Shown here one piece after another: positions 11,600 to 26,426 of a DNA stretch of 57,127 nt. The stretch is from NCBI GenBank assembly GCA_001949185.1, contig BDGG01000019.1:64892-122018 (forward strand), read 5' to 3'. The stretch is from Ramazzottius varieornatus. Taxonomy: Eukaryota; Tardigrada; Eutardigrada; Parachela; Ramazzottiidae. Position numbers and translations under genes: made by a program. Each line of letters begins with the position of its first letter. Position 1 is the first letter of the stretch. The notes under the pieces are model-generated. The model had not been told where the DNA came from. It saw only the letters and a list, made by a program, of their open reading frames with translations, and ran no database searches.

Positions 11600-12290
11600 A
11601 TGGCAGCGATGGCGGAATTGTCGCTCAAAAAACAGTGGAACCCGTGTTGCTCCGAACAACACTTGTCTTATCTGTGAAAGATTCAGCAGGATTTAACAGG
11701 TGAGCTTAGAGAAATTCCCGACTAACGTACGGAGAATACGCCGTGATCATTCGGCCGGAAATGAGCAATCTTAACAGGATTTTCTTAACGGTTATACTTT
11801 TGTATAGGCAACAGTTGCACGCTGGGGATTCAGGCAACCATATCAGCAACGTATCTAAGGAAACAGCACCGGGGTAATTCCGGCGAAGTGATAGCCAAGT
11901 GTAGAAAAAAGCAGCTGGAGTCTGGAGATGCAACGATTCGGGAATTGGGAAAACAGGATCATCGTTGTGGTTTCCGGTGGCGTAATCGGCTGGTTCACTG
12001 GTGCGCACTTTAGGTGAGACCGCCCCTTTCTAAAACTGTGCGCGCGCGCACCATTCACCAGGCTTCCGCACCGTACATCCGTAATCGTTTCGTAGCGAAT
12101 CCACATGTGGTGCAGCCTCGCTTCATAAAAACCTCATCAATAAGACTTCACTTTTCTTGAAGACGTCACTTTTCTTGCGAATTTTTGGATCGTTCTCTTG
12201 CTCACCCACGCGGATTACTCCTATACTTCTAGACATCGCGGAAGAACCTGGGAAGGTTGAATCTGAACGTGAGTGGGAGAAGAAACGATT
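11600..12290. promoter_or_regulatory. Divergent intergenic region
   Basis: 691 bases separate the start codons of the Asp-rich gene (-) and UBE2L3 (+), so both promoters should lie here. No TATA box or known operator stands out. A GCGCGCGC run lies near 12041. The call rests on position alone. Confidence 0.4.
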
Positions 12291-13246
12291 ATGGCTGCCA
12301 CTCGACGACTCACAAAGGTAAGGTTTACTCCACCCCGTCTAATCCGCAAGTGTTTCCAAGGACGAGATCCTTCACGTCTTACCGATCTTATGATGTCCTC
12401 CTTTGTTACAGGAACTGGCTGATATACAGTCAGCGTCTTCTAAGACGTTTCGGGAGATCAAGGCCGATGAGAGCAATATTCTTCAGTGGCAAGGACTTCT
12501 CGTGCCTGTAAAAGTTTTCATCCTTTTCATGATCTTTGACTTTTGACTTTAACCATAATCGTGTGCTGCTTATTCTAGGAAGCTGCTCCGTATAACAAGG
12601 GAGCTTTCCGTATTGAGATCAACTTTCCTGCAGAATACCCTTTCAAGCCTCCCAAGATAAACTTTCGTACCAAGATCTACCATCCTAATATCGACGAGAA
12701 GGGCCAAGTCTGCCTGCCTATCATTCAAGCTGACAACTGGAAGCCTGCCACTAAAACCGAACAAGGTAACGAACAGTCTTCTTTTTTAACAGAGCTCATT
12801 GTGTACGATTGAAACTGTTTAGATGGGCGAAGACTTCGAGCGGAAGTCTCCCAGAACGGGAAAGAATTGCTCGGTAGTTTTCGCGTTCAATCAACTGGTA
12901 GATTCATGTCAGAGCTACAGAATGGTGAGCCATTCTGTCAGTTTTCGTATGGTGGGTAGTGCAGAACCATCAGAAGTTTCGAGAAGCATGACTCACCAAA
13001 CTAGTAATGGGATGTGACGTCATCGTAGTGTTTTCCTTGCAGTGTGTTGTTTTCTTGCTTGAGCCAGCTTGACTAGTTCTTTCTGTTTTTACAGTTGTCC
13101 AGTCGCTTCTTGACCTCATCAGCGAGCCTGAACCTGAGCATCCTCTCCGAGCTGATCTCGCGGAAGAGTTTACAAAAGATAGGAAGAAATTCATGAAGAA
13201 TGCGGAGGATTTCACCAAGAAGTACTCAGAAAAGCGTCCCGAATGA
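12291..13246 (+). CDS. UBE2L3: Ubiquitin-conjugating enzyme E2 L3 (UbcH7 type)
   Basis: E2 enzyme that takes ubiquitin from E1 as a thioester and passes it to HECT and RBR ligases in the cytosol and nucleus. Four exons (12291-12317, 12412-12507, 12579-12765, 13095-13246) give 153 residues; human is 154. The UBC fold is complete: [18 protein letters not shown], then [16 protein letters not shown] with the catalytic Cys, NWKPATKT, and the C-terminal [13 protein letters not shown] and [11 protein letters not shown], almost identical to the human protein. All junction phases agree. The Asp-rich gene starts head to head on the left. The long third intron (12766-13094) shows no recognised element. 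Confidence 0.96.
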
Positions 13247-14040
13247 GGCAGGAACCCTTCCCGACGCTAGACTTTTTACTAGGGTGATATTGTGGATTCA
13301 GATTTCGTAACGTGAACGATGTTTTATAGCCCTTTTTACATTGGGCTTTTGTATATTATTTCGGCCTAATATTCACTCTTTTCCACGTCGATGTAGCTGA
13401 TTTTGTGCCTACGGAAGTATCGGATATACAGTAATCAGCACGTTTCTCCGATCTGGGGGAGTTACCTTCGTCGGTCCTGCGATGTTCGAACACTTTATGG
13501 GTATAAAGTTTTATTTCATACACTGTTCTGTGTGTCTGAGTTGTCTTAGCGGCCAACAGTCGAGTAAACAGATTAGACATTCCCTAATTTTTCTGCGCTG
13601 AAGACTTTCACGTCGGCTGTGAGCTCGGACCAAGGGCGTATTGAGGTCCTGAANNNNNNNNNNNNNNNNNNNNNNNNNNNNNNNNNNNNNNNNNNNNNNN
13701 NNNAGGGCCAGATTGCGGACCTTTTAGGGACCTCAATACACCCTGGGCTCGGGCAAGGGGCGCATGCTCTACAAGCCGTTGCCTGAAAGCTTGCGCCACT
13801 TGGAAAAAACGAACTGACCGAGTTTGTTTTATCAAGCAGCGCAAATTTTCAGTGTTAAGCCTGAATGCGTGCGCCACTTGGATAAACTTTCACTTCACTT
13901 CTTTTCAGTTTCAGTTCCATATATGTACACGTAGAACCCCAGTATCATGCTCCATGTGGGAATTCCGCCTCGAGCTCGTCTATCATTTTCTGTTTTTCAG
14001 GGTCTTGAACGGAAACGGTGTCATGCAGTGTGAACCCAAC
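13247..14040. other. Repeat-rich gap region
   Basis: This follows the UBE2L3 stop. It contains the 50-N gap (13654-13703), an inverted repeat around it, and two half-copies of the GTGCGCCACTT hairpin near 13784-13806 and 13866-13880. No gene is seen. Confidence 0.6.
13628..13765. repeat. Inverted repeat interrupted by assembly gap
   Basis: The left flank of the N-run reads GGGCGTATTGAGGTCC and the right flank contains GGACCTCAATACACCC, imperfect complements. The 50 N (13654-13703) sit at the centre of the hairpin, so the gap probably reflects a fold that stopped sequencing or assembly. The true gap length is unknown; 50 is likely a placeholder. Confidence 0.65.
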
Positions 14041-14789
14041 TACAGCCCGCCCAAGCCAACTTGCTGCCACTCATTTTACCAAGGCTGGCTCGACTCGATT
14101 AGTTTTCCACTTCGAAATCAATTTTCGCCGGTTTAGCATTCTCTTTGCTGGCTCTCGGAAAATTATTGGCCAAAAATCTGTTTACAGAAAGTCATGATCG
14201 ACGTTAACCTCGGGGAGGTGCTGAGTGAAAAACGTACCAACTTTTGTCCTTTTTGGGCTCGTTTTCGAAAAATTGTTTCTCAGTTTTCCGTTGACATCCC
14301 GCGGTACGGTTACCAAAAACGATTAAGACAAACATTGAACTAAAGGAAAAGTGGCTGGAACCGCACATCAACCGTTCTGGACAACAGTGAGAATTTTTTT
14401 CGGAAACTTATTTTCCCGGCAAAATGGTCTGATCCGACGGTTCTAAATCGTTTGTCAAGTTCGTTTGGACCTCTTCTGGTCTTGCTCGATTCTTTTCGGT
14501 TATTGGACTAGTTACATGTTTAGTTGCAACAATGTCAGGATCTTAACAACATCAAGCATGGATTTTTGTAGACTGCGTTTGAACCCCCGGGCGGTATGTT
14601 TTCCCCACCGGAAGTCATACTAGTCCAGTTTTTCAAACAGCTTGTCACCATAACTGAACGAATCATAGGTCAGTCGAAGCAGCTTGAAAATTTGTACGGA
14701 GAAAGGGCAAACACGAACGGGAATGTAGCATTCTGAATTTTTCCTCGTCGAAATGCCAGGTGGTAGCAAGTTGGCTTGGGCGGGGTGTA
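14041..14789. mobile_element. Non-autonomous TIR element, copy 1 (749 bp)
   Basis: Its ends, TACAGCCCGCCCAAGCCAAC and the complement of TACACCCCGCCCAAGCCAAC, match those of the element at 18042-18653 (core AGCCAACTTGCTACCAC). The interior has no usable reading frame, so it is a non-autonomous DNA transposon or MITE. The decayed MATH-BTB gene begins at its right end. Confidence 0.72.
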
Positions 14790-15535
14790 TATAGACAGTT
14801 ATACGGAAGAGTCGGTTTTCACACGAGAAGCCGGTAATTGGGGCTACGATCAGTTGTGCAAACACGCGGAGATTTCGGAGCCCAACCCGACGCTGTTCCT
14901 CACTGATGGCGCTGAAGCTGCGGGTCGAGGTCAAGTACTGGGCTCCCGAGCACATTCGGTGGACGAATGCAGCCCGACGATCCACTGCAAAAGAAGCTGC
15001 GCCGTCTTTTTGAAGTAGACGTCGGCAAGGACTTAATTCTCGGTTCTGCCAACGTCGAGGAGCGTCATCGGGCCGGCCATTTATGGCGCAAGTTCGTCAG
15101 GTTTCCTCGACTATCTTGCGCCAGAATCAGAGCGTGGAAGTCCAGAACGGTCGCCACACCGTGCAACACACTTCCTCGATCACTTAGGACGCGCTACTGC
15201 GTTAGATCTACTACGACAGCAGGGAAGGACTGGCTCGGTACACCGAAGATGTTCTGGAACTGGCTAACTCCTATAAGATGAACGAACTGAAGGAAGCTTG
15301 CGAGAGAATACTGCCATTCGGCTTGACCAGCCGGAATGTGTGCGGACTTGCTCCTGATGGCTTACGGTTTACCTGCCCCATCATGAAGACCGCTGCCCTG
15401 AGTGATCTTCGCCATGTTGCTGTGAACCTAAGAGCTCTGGAAGACACCAGCCAGATCGAGGCAATTTTGAATGATAACAACGCTGAACTCGCACAAGAAG
15501 TCATCAATGGAATGGCTCGATGGAGAACCCGATGA
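14776..15535 (+). pseudogene. Decayed MATH-BTB (SPOP-like) gene
   Basis: Fragments of a Cullin-3 adaptor can be read in order but in changing frames. A MATH-domain end appears first (SVFTREAGNWGYDQLCKHAE, then PNPTLFLTDG). After a frame change near 14915 comes LRVEVKYWAPEH, then a BTB start (LRRLFEVDVGKDLILGSAN), further frame changes, an in-frame TAG near 15184 and a BTB end (YTEDVLELANSYKMNELKEA). The closing 85 residues from 15278 are open to the stop at 15535. At least two frameshifts and a stop make it a pseudogene unless the assembly is wrong here. No start was found, and it appears intronless, so a retrocopy is possible. Confidence 0.72.
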
Positions 15536-15899
15536 AGCTTGCGGCGCTACCTAGAAAGAATCTCACCTCTGCGAAACTTTTTGTTTTTTACCTACAGTGC
15601 CTCCTAAACATTCTTCCATGTTCGACTTGTACCGACTATGGATGTCGATCTGCTTTAGTATGGGCGTCTCTTGGAACTGAAAGGCGCCGTGAGAAACATT
15701 CTCGTTACTCTTTCTGGCACGAATGGTCCATCTTCATTCGCTTTGTGTCGAAAAGCATCTTACCCCTTGTTACACAAACCACTGAGTTACCGAGACTGAA
15801 AGCAGGAAATTAGGTTGGAAATAAATAAACAGGAGAAACGCAAGCATACAAAACTAACCGTAAAAAGAAAACATCAGATTCACGAGGCGTAGAGCAAGG

Positions 15900-18777
<2,878 letters not shown>

Positions 18778-20044
18778 CTTGATCACCGGGATATCCTCGT
18801 CAGCCTGTCGAAAGACCGATGAGAACACGAGGCAAGGGAACTGGAAGCACCGATGATCAGATAGTGTAAGGAAAGACACAAGAGAAGTGAAGTTTCTTCT
18901 TCGCCGGAAGTTCGGAAGAGTCCGAAAGTGCGACGAAAGACGAGACGGACGACAGACGAAATTTTGGAGTCATCGGACTGTTTTCGTTCTATGGCTCGCC
19001 CCCGTGACCACCCGGGGCAAAGTTTATCCACCCGCGGTGGATTTTGCACGCGATGAAAGGTCGACCTTCGACTGCTCACTGCTGTTAACTGGGAGGCTGA
19101 TACCAAACTTGACTAGCGTAGGATATTTAATTAGTGCTGATAATTTGTTCCGCCCACTCCTTGCTCTAATCACGAGAGGTTGAGACTCGCTAATCGAAGC
19201 CCGCGATTAGCGTAAGTGTTCCGGGAGCATTTGCAAGACAAGCACCGTTTTTCGAAGATTAGTTCAGATCGAGATATCAAACTGAACAAAACTTCGAATT
19301 CAAATTAGCATACGGGTATGAGAGATTGTCGGTTGTGGTTCTGAAAGCTAAACCGGATCAGTCATCAACTTCTATTCTCTGAGAATGGTCACAGTTAAAG
19401 GTAAAGTGAAATTGAGAAAGGGGTTAAACCTGCAGTCGAAGAAACAGTGTCTGTTGTGGTAAAGCCACAGTTAAAGGTTAAGTTTCGTATGGTTTCCCAA
19501 AGCTACAGTCACACTCACAGTTACAGTGATAATTTTCAATGTTTTATCCGATATAAAAGCCCCAGTCAAGCGTGCAGTTAGGGGTATACTTTGAAGAATA
19601 ACCCATGAGCAATGTCAGGCCTCGAAAGACACAGTTAGAACAGCAGTTGGCACTTCATTGAGATATCTTGTGAGATACCCTAAAATTTGGGAAGAGTCTT
19701 GGAAAGAAATGGCCGCAGAAAAGCTTGGATAAAAAGCTACTCAAACTCATTGCTCACTGCATTAGCGGTCCATATGTCTTAATCAAGAATCAGGCATGGA
19801 TTAGCGTAGTGAGATCAAGTGATTCGGCTCCACCCACATGCTCCATCTTGATTGGCTGATTCCAGCTCAAATCAAGCTCGCTACGTTAATCAAGTTCGAT
19901 ATCAACCTCCCCACTGTTAACCTTTTTCCTGCCAGTTTTCCTTCTCGCAGTTGCACAGTTGCACTCCTTCTGTTTGGTTGGACAAGTACCTCGAAGTCTC
20001 CTTTAGTTGAGTCTCATCTTGACAGGTAGGTACACAGCGGGAAG
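18778..20044. promoter_or_regulatory. RTCB/MAGOH divergent intergenic region
   Basis: 1.27 kb between two opposite start codons. It contains a direct repeat of CCACAGTTAAAGGTWAAGT-like sequence near 19390 and 19470, and an inverted repeat with arms GGATTAGCGTAGTGAGATCAAG and complement at about 19798-19892. No core promoter motif was recognised; promoter activity is inferred from position. Confidence 0.4.
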
Positions 20045-20491
20045 ATGTCGGACAGTGATCGATTCTACGTGCGCTATTACGTTGGTCACAAGGGTAAGTT
20101 CGGCCATGAATTCCTCGAGTTTGAGTTTCGTCCCGATGGTCGTCTTCGCTACGCCAACAATTCCAACTACAAGAACGACACGATGATCCGCAAAGAAGTG
20201 GTGGTGCATCCCTCGATCCTGGAAGAAGTCAAGCGCATCATCTCGGACAGCGAAATCCTTCGCGAGAACGACACAAAATGGCCGCAGCCGGATCGTGTTG
20301 GACGACAGGAGTTGGAGATTCTGGTGGGAGACGAGCACATCTCCTTCAACACGGGCAAGATTGGATCTTTAATGGACGTCAACAACAGCCCAGATCCTGA
20401 AGGACTACGCTGCTTCTACTATCTGGTACAGGACTTGAAGTGCCTCGTCTTTTCCCTCATCGCTCTCCATTTCAAAATCAAGCCCATCTGA
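20045..20491 (+). CDS. MAGOH: Mago nashi, exon junction complex core
   Basis: MAGOH pairs with Y14/RBM8A and locks EIF4A3 on spliced mRNA as part of the exon junction complex. One uninterrupted frame of 148 residues (human 146) starts [20 protein letters not shown] and contains [35 protein letters not shown] and the C-terminal [20 protein letters not shown], all hallmarks of the family. The ATG is preceded by GGGAAG. Nearly every other gene in the window has introns, so an intronless MAGOH is notable; the frame is intact and strongly conserved, so it looks functional. The 3' end converges with RYK. Confidence 0.97.
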   Translation: MSDSDRFYVRYYVGHKGKFGHEFLEFEFRPDGRLRYANNSNYKNDTMIRKEVVVHPSILEEVKRIISDSEILRENDTKWPQPDRVGRQELEILVGDEHISFNTGKIGSLMDVNNSPDPEGLRCFYYLVQDLKCLVFSLIALHFKIKPI

Positions 20492-21087
20492 ACTACTGAT
20501 TTTCTTCCATCTGTTTCTTACTATCATCCTAGCATACTTGTTGTTGTCATGAGTAACGTCAGGCCTTTTTTCTCTGCTGTTGTTGTACACTTTGTTATCC
20601 TACTGTAAATGTAGTGTCTCAAAGACTTAAAGGCTGATATAATAGTTGTTAGTTAGTCTGTTCGTAATTCACCTGAAGTTGCCCATGACGTAAGCAGTTC
20701 GTATGGGACACGAGCAATCTTGGTTTGACGTCGAAAACAACCTTGACAAATCCGAAAAGGAGACTTTCCTCGACTCACCCCGAAATACGACCAAACTTTG
20801 GTCCAGTCGACAACAGTAAAAAACGAACAAATTTACAAACAGGATAAAAACTTGAAGCCAGATAAAAAGGAACAAACAACGACAAATCAACGTAGACAAG
20901 AAAATTAAAACTAATGTGGAAAACTAAACACCCAGGGAACACGGAAGTATTGTCGACAATTGTGCAAAACAAAGCTCCAAAATGAAGCTGCCTTGGTCCG
21001 ATCGGTACAACAAAGCTGTACAAAACGCACAGACAGAGCTGAGCAAACAATTTGATTATCCGGGACACCCAAAAACAGAGGACAAAA
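20492..21087. other. Convergent 3' untranslated regions
   Basis: About 600 bases between the MAGOH (+) and RYK (-) stops. It is moderately AT-rich without recognisable genes or repeats. Confidence 0.55.
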
Positions 21088-24000
21088 CTACAAAGCATTC
21101 GTGTATTCCTGGTCAAACTTCCTTAGTTCAGCCAGGAGTCTCTTCCCCGTAGGTCTTTCATCGGGCCGAAGCACCCAGCAGCGCGACATGCTTTGATGCC
21201 TGCAGCAAAGAAAGGCGACTGTCTTACCAGAAAGTCTGATTTAGTATTTCAACATAGGACATTCAACTTACAGCTCTGCCGGACAGTTTAGAGGCCGCGC
21301 GAGGCGAAGTGTGTTCGCTAGAATGGACAAGAAGTTTCAACTCGTAGGTACATAAGTCTGCGAGGAGCTACGAGAACAAGGAGATGATAAGCGCTTACCC
21401 AAAACTTGCTCCATGTCTGCAGCATCGTACTCGGCATACGGGGTCTCGCCCAGCGAGGTGATTTCCCACATCAGTACTCCGAAACTCCACTATGAAAACA
21501 ACAGAAACCAGCTCTTCATCAGTGAAGGACAAATTCTAACTCGCTTTGATATTGATGACACTTTCGGTTCTTCTTCACGTTTTCGTTCAATAAGATTCTT
21601 CCAAAAACATTCATACTCCACTTTGCCTTTTCCTTTGTTTTTTTCTTACGATATCGCTAGCCGGTGTGAAGACATAATCGACTAGGCTTTCCTTGGCGAG
21701 CCATTTGACCGGTCGATTTTGATTGTCACCGATGCAGTCATAGTCACTGGGGAACACATCGCGAGCTAAAGCTGAGTCGGATATCTGCGCGCTAGGCATT
21801 TCGCTGTCGTCCGGTCCGATTGCTATCCTAGAAGAATAGAACGTATCGTTCGGGAAGTTCCACAGAGATCAAGCTACACAGTAAATCGATCTAAAAAGTA
21901 TTCTTACAAACAGTTTCTGGCGCCAATGTCTCGATGGACAACCGGTGGGTTCTGCGAATGCAGGAAGTCGAGTCCTTGGAGTATCTCCATGCTGATCCAT
22001 ACGGACTTCGCCAACGACGTCCACGCTTTTGTTGCATCTAATTTCAGGAACATTTTCAGGTTCTGGTAACCATGTGCTGTGTACAGCAGCATGGGTATAT
22101 CCGGCTTGTTAAGGTCTTCAGAGCGCATTAACGAGAATGCTCTGACGGCGTTGATGTTTCTATGATCTCCCGTCGCCACTGCTTGTTGGAGAAGAAGGGC
22201 TTCTTCCAGCATAGCTCGTGTCTGAATGTCAGTCACGCTGCCTTCTTTTAGGGTCTTGATCCACACTTCCGTCACCGTGAGTTCACCATTCTCAGTCAGG
22301 TGAGCCACACCTCTACAAAGGAGTCCAAACGTCCCTGAAACCAAATGAGAAGTCACGTAACAGCTTCATTCCCGCTTCTGCTACAGTTTGGGAGTTCAGC
22401 AAGTCTCTGTTTTCAAGTGGCCCACGTTGTCATCGATACTGGCCAGCAGCCTGCGCCACTGTAAAACAATCTTGTCCAGTACAGTATGTTTCCAATTGGC
22501 GCACGCTTCCAGTGCTATGGTTGAGAACGTGCACCACTTGGAAAGACAATATTGTCGCGTTTGCTTAGGTATCCTCTCGTGTTTACCTTCCATAATTGTT
22601 TGGGTTATATGGACAGAGGAGCGCCCTTCTGACCGCATGGGATCCGCTTCAATGTAGGTATTCTTCTTGAAGTTTTCTATCAAAAGCGTCAAAACTTCCG
22701 TCTCATACAAGAACAACTGCTGTGAGTTCAGATGCGCCATCGATCTCCCAGTGCCAAGTACACTAGGGTACACCGAAGACGGCGGATGGACGGCTGATTC
22801 TCGTCCAGAAGTCTCGTAGTACTGTCCCGCATGTCGAAGAAGCGAGTCTTTCACGGAAGACGTCGCGTAGTACCCGTTAGGATCGCGTGGGTCTTCTTCA
22901 GGTGAAGCCACCTACGAGGAAAGACAATTACAATATCGACGCTCAAACGTTCCTCGTTGAGGTTAAAATTCTCAAGAGAATACCTGGCCGTTGAGCGAAG
23001 TCAGTTGCCCAAAGTGTGAATTCGCTTCCATGTCCAGATCGGATGGTTTCTTCTTGGATTTTTGAACAATGAGAGCGACGGCGACGATGACTATGAAGAA
23101 GGCTACGGTCACCGAGCCCACGATGGCGAGGAACTTCGTGTTGACACCTTGAGTCATATCCCGTCTCGTTGCGTTGTCGGCTGCGGAGAAAAGCGAACCG
23201 AGGAAGCCATCTTTCGGTGCGAGAAACGTCTCATCTTGCGAACCTAAAAACACATATGACATTGCAAGCTATACCGACACGAACAACGGTACAGTATGAC
23301 CTTACATCACACACGAAACGTAAAAAACACGACAACCAGGCTTCAACACTGATGTGCTGCTGAAGCGCGCGTCTGTCGGAGCATGGCAAGCGAAAACGCG
23401 CAAAATTAAAATGGTAGGCCATAAATTCACCGGAGCCAGGTCTCGTATGTAGGAAACCTTGGCATCGAATCCCGGTAGAAGTGCTTTTTCAAATATTGAG
23501 CTAACAGGTGCAGTCAATCAACCGAAGTGTGGTTTTGTTTCTTTTTCATACCCAAGCTGCGGTGGAGGTGGATTGAATGATCTTACTTTTCGGTCAAATT
23601 AACAATCTGGTACGCCACAGAATGTTTACGTCATGACTAAAATCTGCCCCGCATTATGCTTTGACGCATAACGTCTAGGATACTTTACGGTTTCCTTCCA
23701 GCAACGCGCGCTTCAGCAGCACATCAGTGGGCTTCAAGGATCGCAGACTACGATTCATAGTTGTTTTACATCTTTCATAGTTAGATTCGTAGTCTCCTTA
23801 CCGTTGAGGCAGATCTTCTTTCTTTTCAGTTGCAAATCATAGTGATTGTCCAATGTCCCAGCTCTGATCGTAAGGTAAATCGTCAGGTCAATTTCCCCGT
23901 GGGCTTTTCCCGTGCATGGCAGAGTGATGTTGAACTCTGCAAAAGGAGCAAAAGCAAAGTCATTGATCAGACTGCAAAAAATCCACAGACGGTCCGAGAC

Positions 24001-24528
24001 GAAAAATAAAACGGACACTCTTGGGTGGTGTACTAACTTTGTAATCCTCTTGGGATTCCACCTTTGTGAGACTGAAGGCTGGAAGACCATTTCCCTATGG
24101 CTGGATCTGGATTGTAGACGACATTCAGTTCGTAAGAAGCCTAACAGGCAACAGAAATCAGCACGAATAAAAATGTTAAACTCGTCTGGCTGCAATTTTC
24201 CATCCGTTGGCAAGTCTCACCACGAATACTGGATGTCGGTAGTCCCAGTAGAAGTTCAAGGTAGAGACGTGTGCCGGGATGACCCAGGTAAACTTCTCCG
24301 CGTATCGATTAAGACCGCCATCTCTGATATAGCAAAGCTCGCTCTTTTGACCTGCAAAACAAAGTGTCATAATTATCTTCTTGGCTGTGGTCCTGCCGGC
24401 CATGGCAATTTCAGCTTACCAGTTAGCTTTTCCGTGTCAGAGGATGGTACACAAAAGTCAAGGAAAGCATCACACCGCGCCAGAAGACTTCCGAAGAGGG
24501 ATAACAACACAAGCGACACTGGAGCCAT
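21088..24528 (-). CDS. RYK: RYK/Derailed-type Wnt receptor pseudokinase
   Basis: Single-pass receptor that binds Wnt through a WIF domain. Eleven exons (24528-24420, 24351-24221, 24140-24038, 23936-23802, 23243-22984, 22911-22587, 22334-21908, 21827-21650, 21489-21399, 21317-21272, 21199-21088) join in phase into 638 residues (human about 607). Exon 1 is a signal peptide (PVSLVLLSLFGSLLARCDA). The WIF domain spans roughly residues 37-160 with LPCTGK and KRKKICLN conserved. A membrane segment (FLAIVGSVTVAFFIVIVAVA) lies near 196-218, followed by KSKKKP. The kinase-like domain starts near 350 with MEGTFG, has WIKTLK, VVHRDIGARNC, and DSA where active kinases have DFG, then NRPVKWLAKESL. The DSA matches the DNA of vertebrate RYK, so catalytic inactivity is expected. 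Intron 6 holds a double-core hairpin. Confidence 0.94.
22420..22565. repeat. Intronic GTGCGCCACTT hairpin, two cores
   Basis: Two cores in tandem in RYK intron 6 (22335-22586): AAGTGGCCCACG...CAGCCTGCGCCACT and AATTGGCGCACGCTTCC...AACGTGCACCACTTGG. The pair fills more than half of the 252-base intron. Confidence 0.78.
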
Positions 24529-25093
24529 TCTTGGTTACGCTGTGACGATGACATCTTACAAACTGGACCGTACCTCCTCGTAGCCATATCTTCCTTCACG
24601 ACACATTATTGGTGCTCCTGAACAGTCAGATCCGGACAGTCAGAAAGGACCACAAAGAACTCTGAGAAAACTGGGAGAAAATCGGAAATGATTTAGATTG
24701 AATTCCCTGACAGTCTGGATCATGCTGAACAGTGAACATGGAAAGCCGTTCAGTGCAATACAGATCGACAACCTACATTAGCATAACTCTTCCCCTAGAC
24801 ATGGTGCTGCAGCACAGTATTTCCAATTTGTGTACTCATTCGTCCTGACCTGGCCGCGCGGAACGAGAAGATCACACTTCAAGTCCGAAATTGTCCGCAT
24901 TTTTACAACGCTCCGGTTTAAGATAAACCGTTCAACAATACAACTTCCTTCGAAAGAACGTAAAAATTTAGACAAAAGTCACAGAACCTAGACTGGAAAC
25001 AGTAAATTGGAAGCATCAACGAAAAATTAACAACAAAAAACCAACATACGAAAAACTCGTACCAGGAGGAAGTAATGCAGTTGCGAGAAACGC
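24529..25093. other. RYK upstream / SET gene downstream region
   Basis: 565 bases between the RYK start and the stop of the SET gene, both on the minus strand. It should carry the RYK promoter and leader plus the SET gene's 3' untranslated region. No distinct element is recognised. Confidence 0.5.
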
Positions 25094-26426
25094 TCAAGAC
25101 GAAGACATTTGTGCTAGTCTCCCATTTCGCGCTGGTTCTTTGTGAAGAGGTTCGTGTTTCTTTTTTGTCTGGCGTTCCGCTTGAAGTCTGGATTTTCCCC
25201 CGATTTCCCCCCTACATTTCTCGGTTCCACAAAAACATTTTCGCGACGGGACGCCTGGTTGGTACTGCCAACGATAATCAAAAGTAATCTCTTCGCCCGC
25301 CTGAATATCCTTGATGGCAATCAGAGCAATCCGAGTTTCGCCATCCACCTTCCACTTTTCACTTGAGCAATTTTCATCACAAGAGTGATTGGCAAAACGG
25401 GCCAGGTTACCTGCTGGCCCCGCATCTATCACACGCCCTTCGGTCAGGTCCAGAAAATAATAGTCCTCATCCCCACAAATGCTCATAATGTGCAACCGCT
25501 GATCGCGTTCTTGGTTCGTGATTATCTCTCCGACATACTCGATCACCAGATCTCCCTGAAACCAGCAGCTTCAATCTCGAAATATTACGAGAAACAACAA
25601 ACTCATACTCGTACCTTTTTGATATCCTCTTCAGTGAAGAGTGCCAAGCCTCGATCAGGCGTGTAGAAGGTCTTCAAACCCGGGTACTGTCGATAGCGTA
25701 GTCTTTGGTTCTGGCAGAGCTCCCCGGTAAGACACGACTCTGGACATTCGTAACCCATATCACGGTTAAGGCAGCCGGTATTCGGTCCACATGGGGAAGC
25801 AGCTGAAGGCGAACAGTTACAGATGGAGTCGTCGTCGTCGGTCTTCCAGCGCTTTCTTCCATAAAGGCCAAAATCCACCGTGATGTTCCTCTGTAAAAAC
25901 ACCCATATCTACGCGTGCGTTTGTTGCACTTAGTTTCCACAGAATATGCGGACAAGCGCCAATTCCGACACCAGATGAAAACCACTGCTTACCTCTATTT
26001 TGATATAACTGGGTCGAAGTCCCTCGAGCCACTTCGTGATGTATGAATTTCTCTCGGCCAGCAGCTCCGGGATCCCCTCGGCTTCCGTAAATCCTTTAAA
26101 CAGCAGCAACGATACACTAATCTTTGACATTGTACAACATGCATACACTCATGTTATACTGTAACTCCAGTACTATATGTGACTCAGTTTGCCAGAACCA
26201 TAATAACCTTAAATACCTTCCAGAAAGGGATTCTTCTCCATCTCGTCCGGTCCACTCTTTGTAAAGTCGAAGTCTGACGAAGCGGCGTCCTTGGCTGCAC
26301 ATCATAGGCAAAGCTTCTATCAGGGTATCAACCCAGCGCTCTCGCAAAGCGGCCTTTCATGGCGCGACCGGAGCATCACAATTAACTGTTCCCACTTCCG
26401 CTCTGCTGTCTTCCACGATCCAGCAT
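25094..26426 (-). CDS. Small AWS-SET-post-SET histone methyltransferase
   Basis: Predicted lysine methyltransferase of the SET2 class (NSD/ASH1/SETD2), whose members usually act on histone H3K36. Exons 26426-26396, 26294-26217, 26093-25993, 25890-25615 and 25555-25094 agree in phase and give 315 residues. The Cys-rich AWS domain (ICNCSPSAASPCG, then GCLNRDMGYECP, ELCQNQ) spans about residues 85-135. The SET domain follows with EYVGEI, the cofactor and catalytic segment ARFANHSCDENC and GEEITFDY. A post-SET CFCGTEKCRGEIGG comes next, then a basic tail. Unlike NSD or SETD2 proteins it shows no PWWP, PHD or WW domain, although the first two exons are assigned only from splice phase and could be wrong. 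COA3 starts head to head 256 bp away. Confidence 0.8.

Noticed and set aside
12823-13017. Open frame inside UBE2L3 intron 3.
   Set aside because: It has no homology or splice support, and the flanking exons join perfectly without it.
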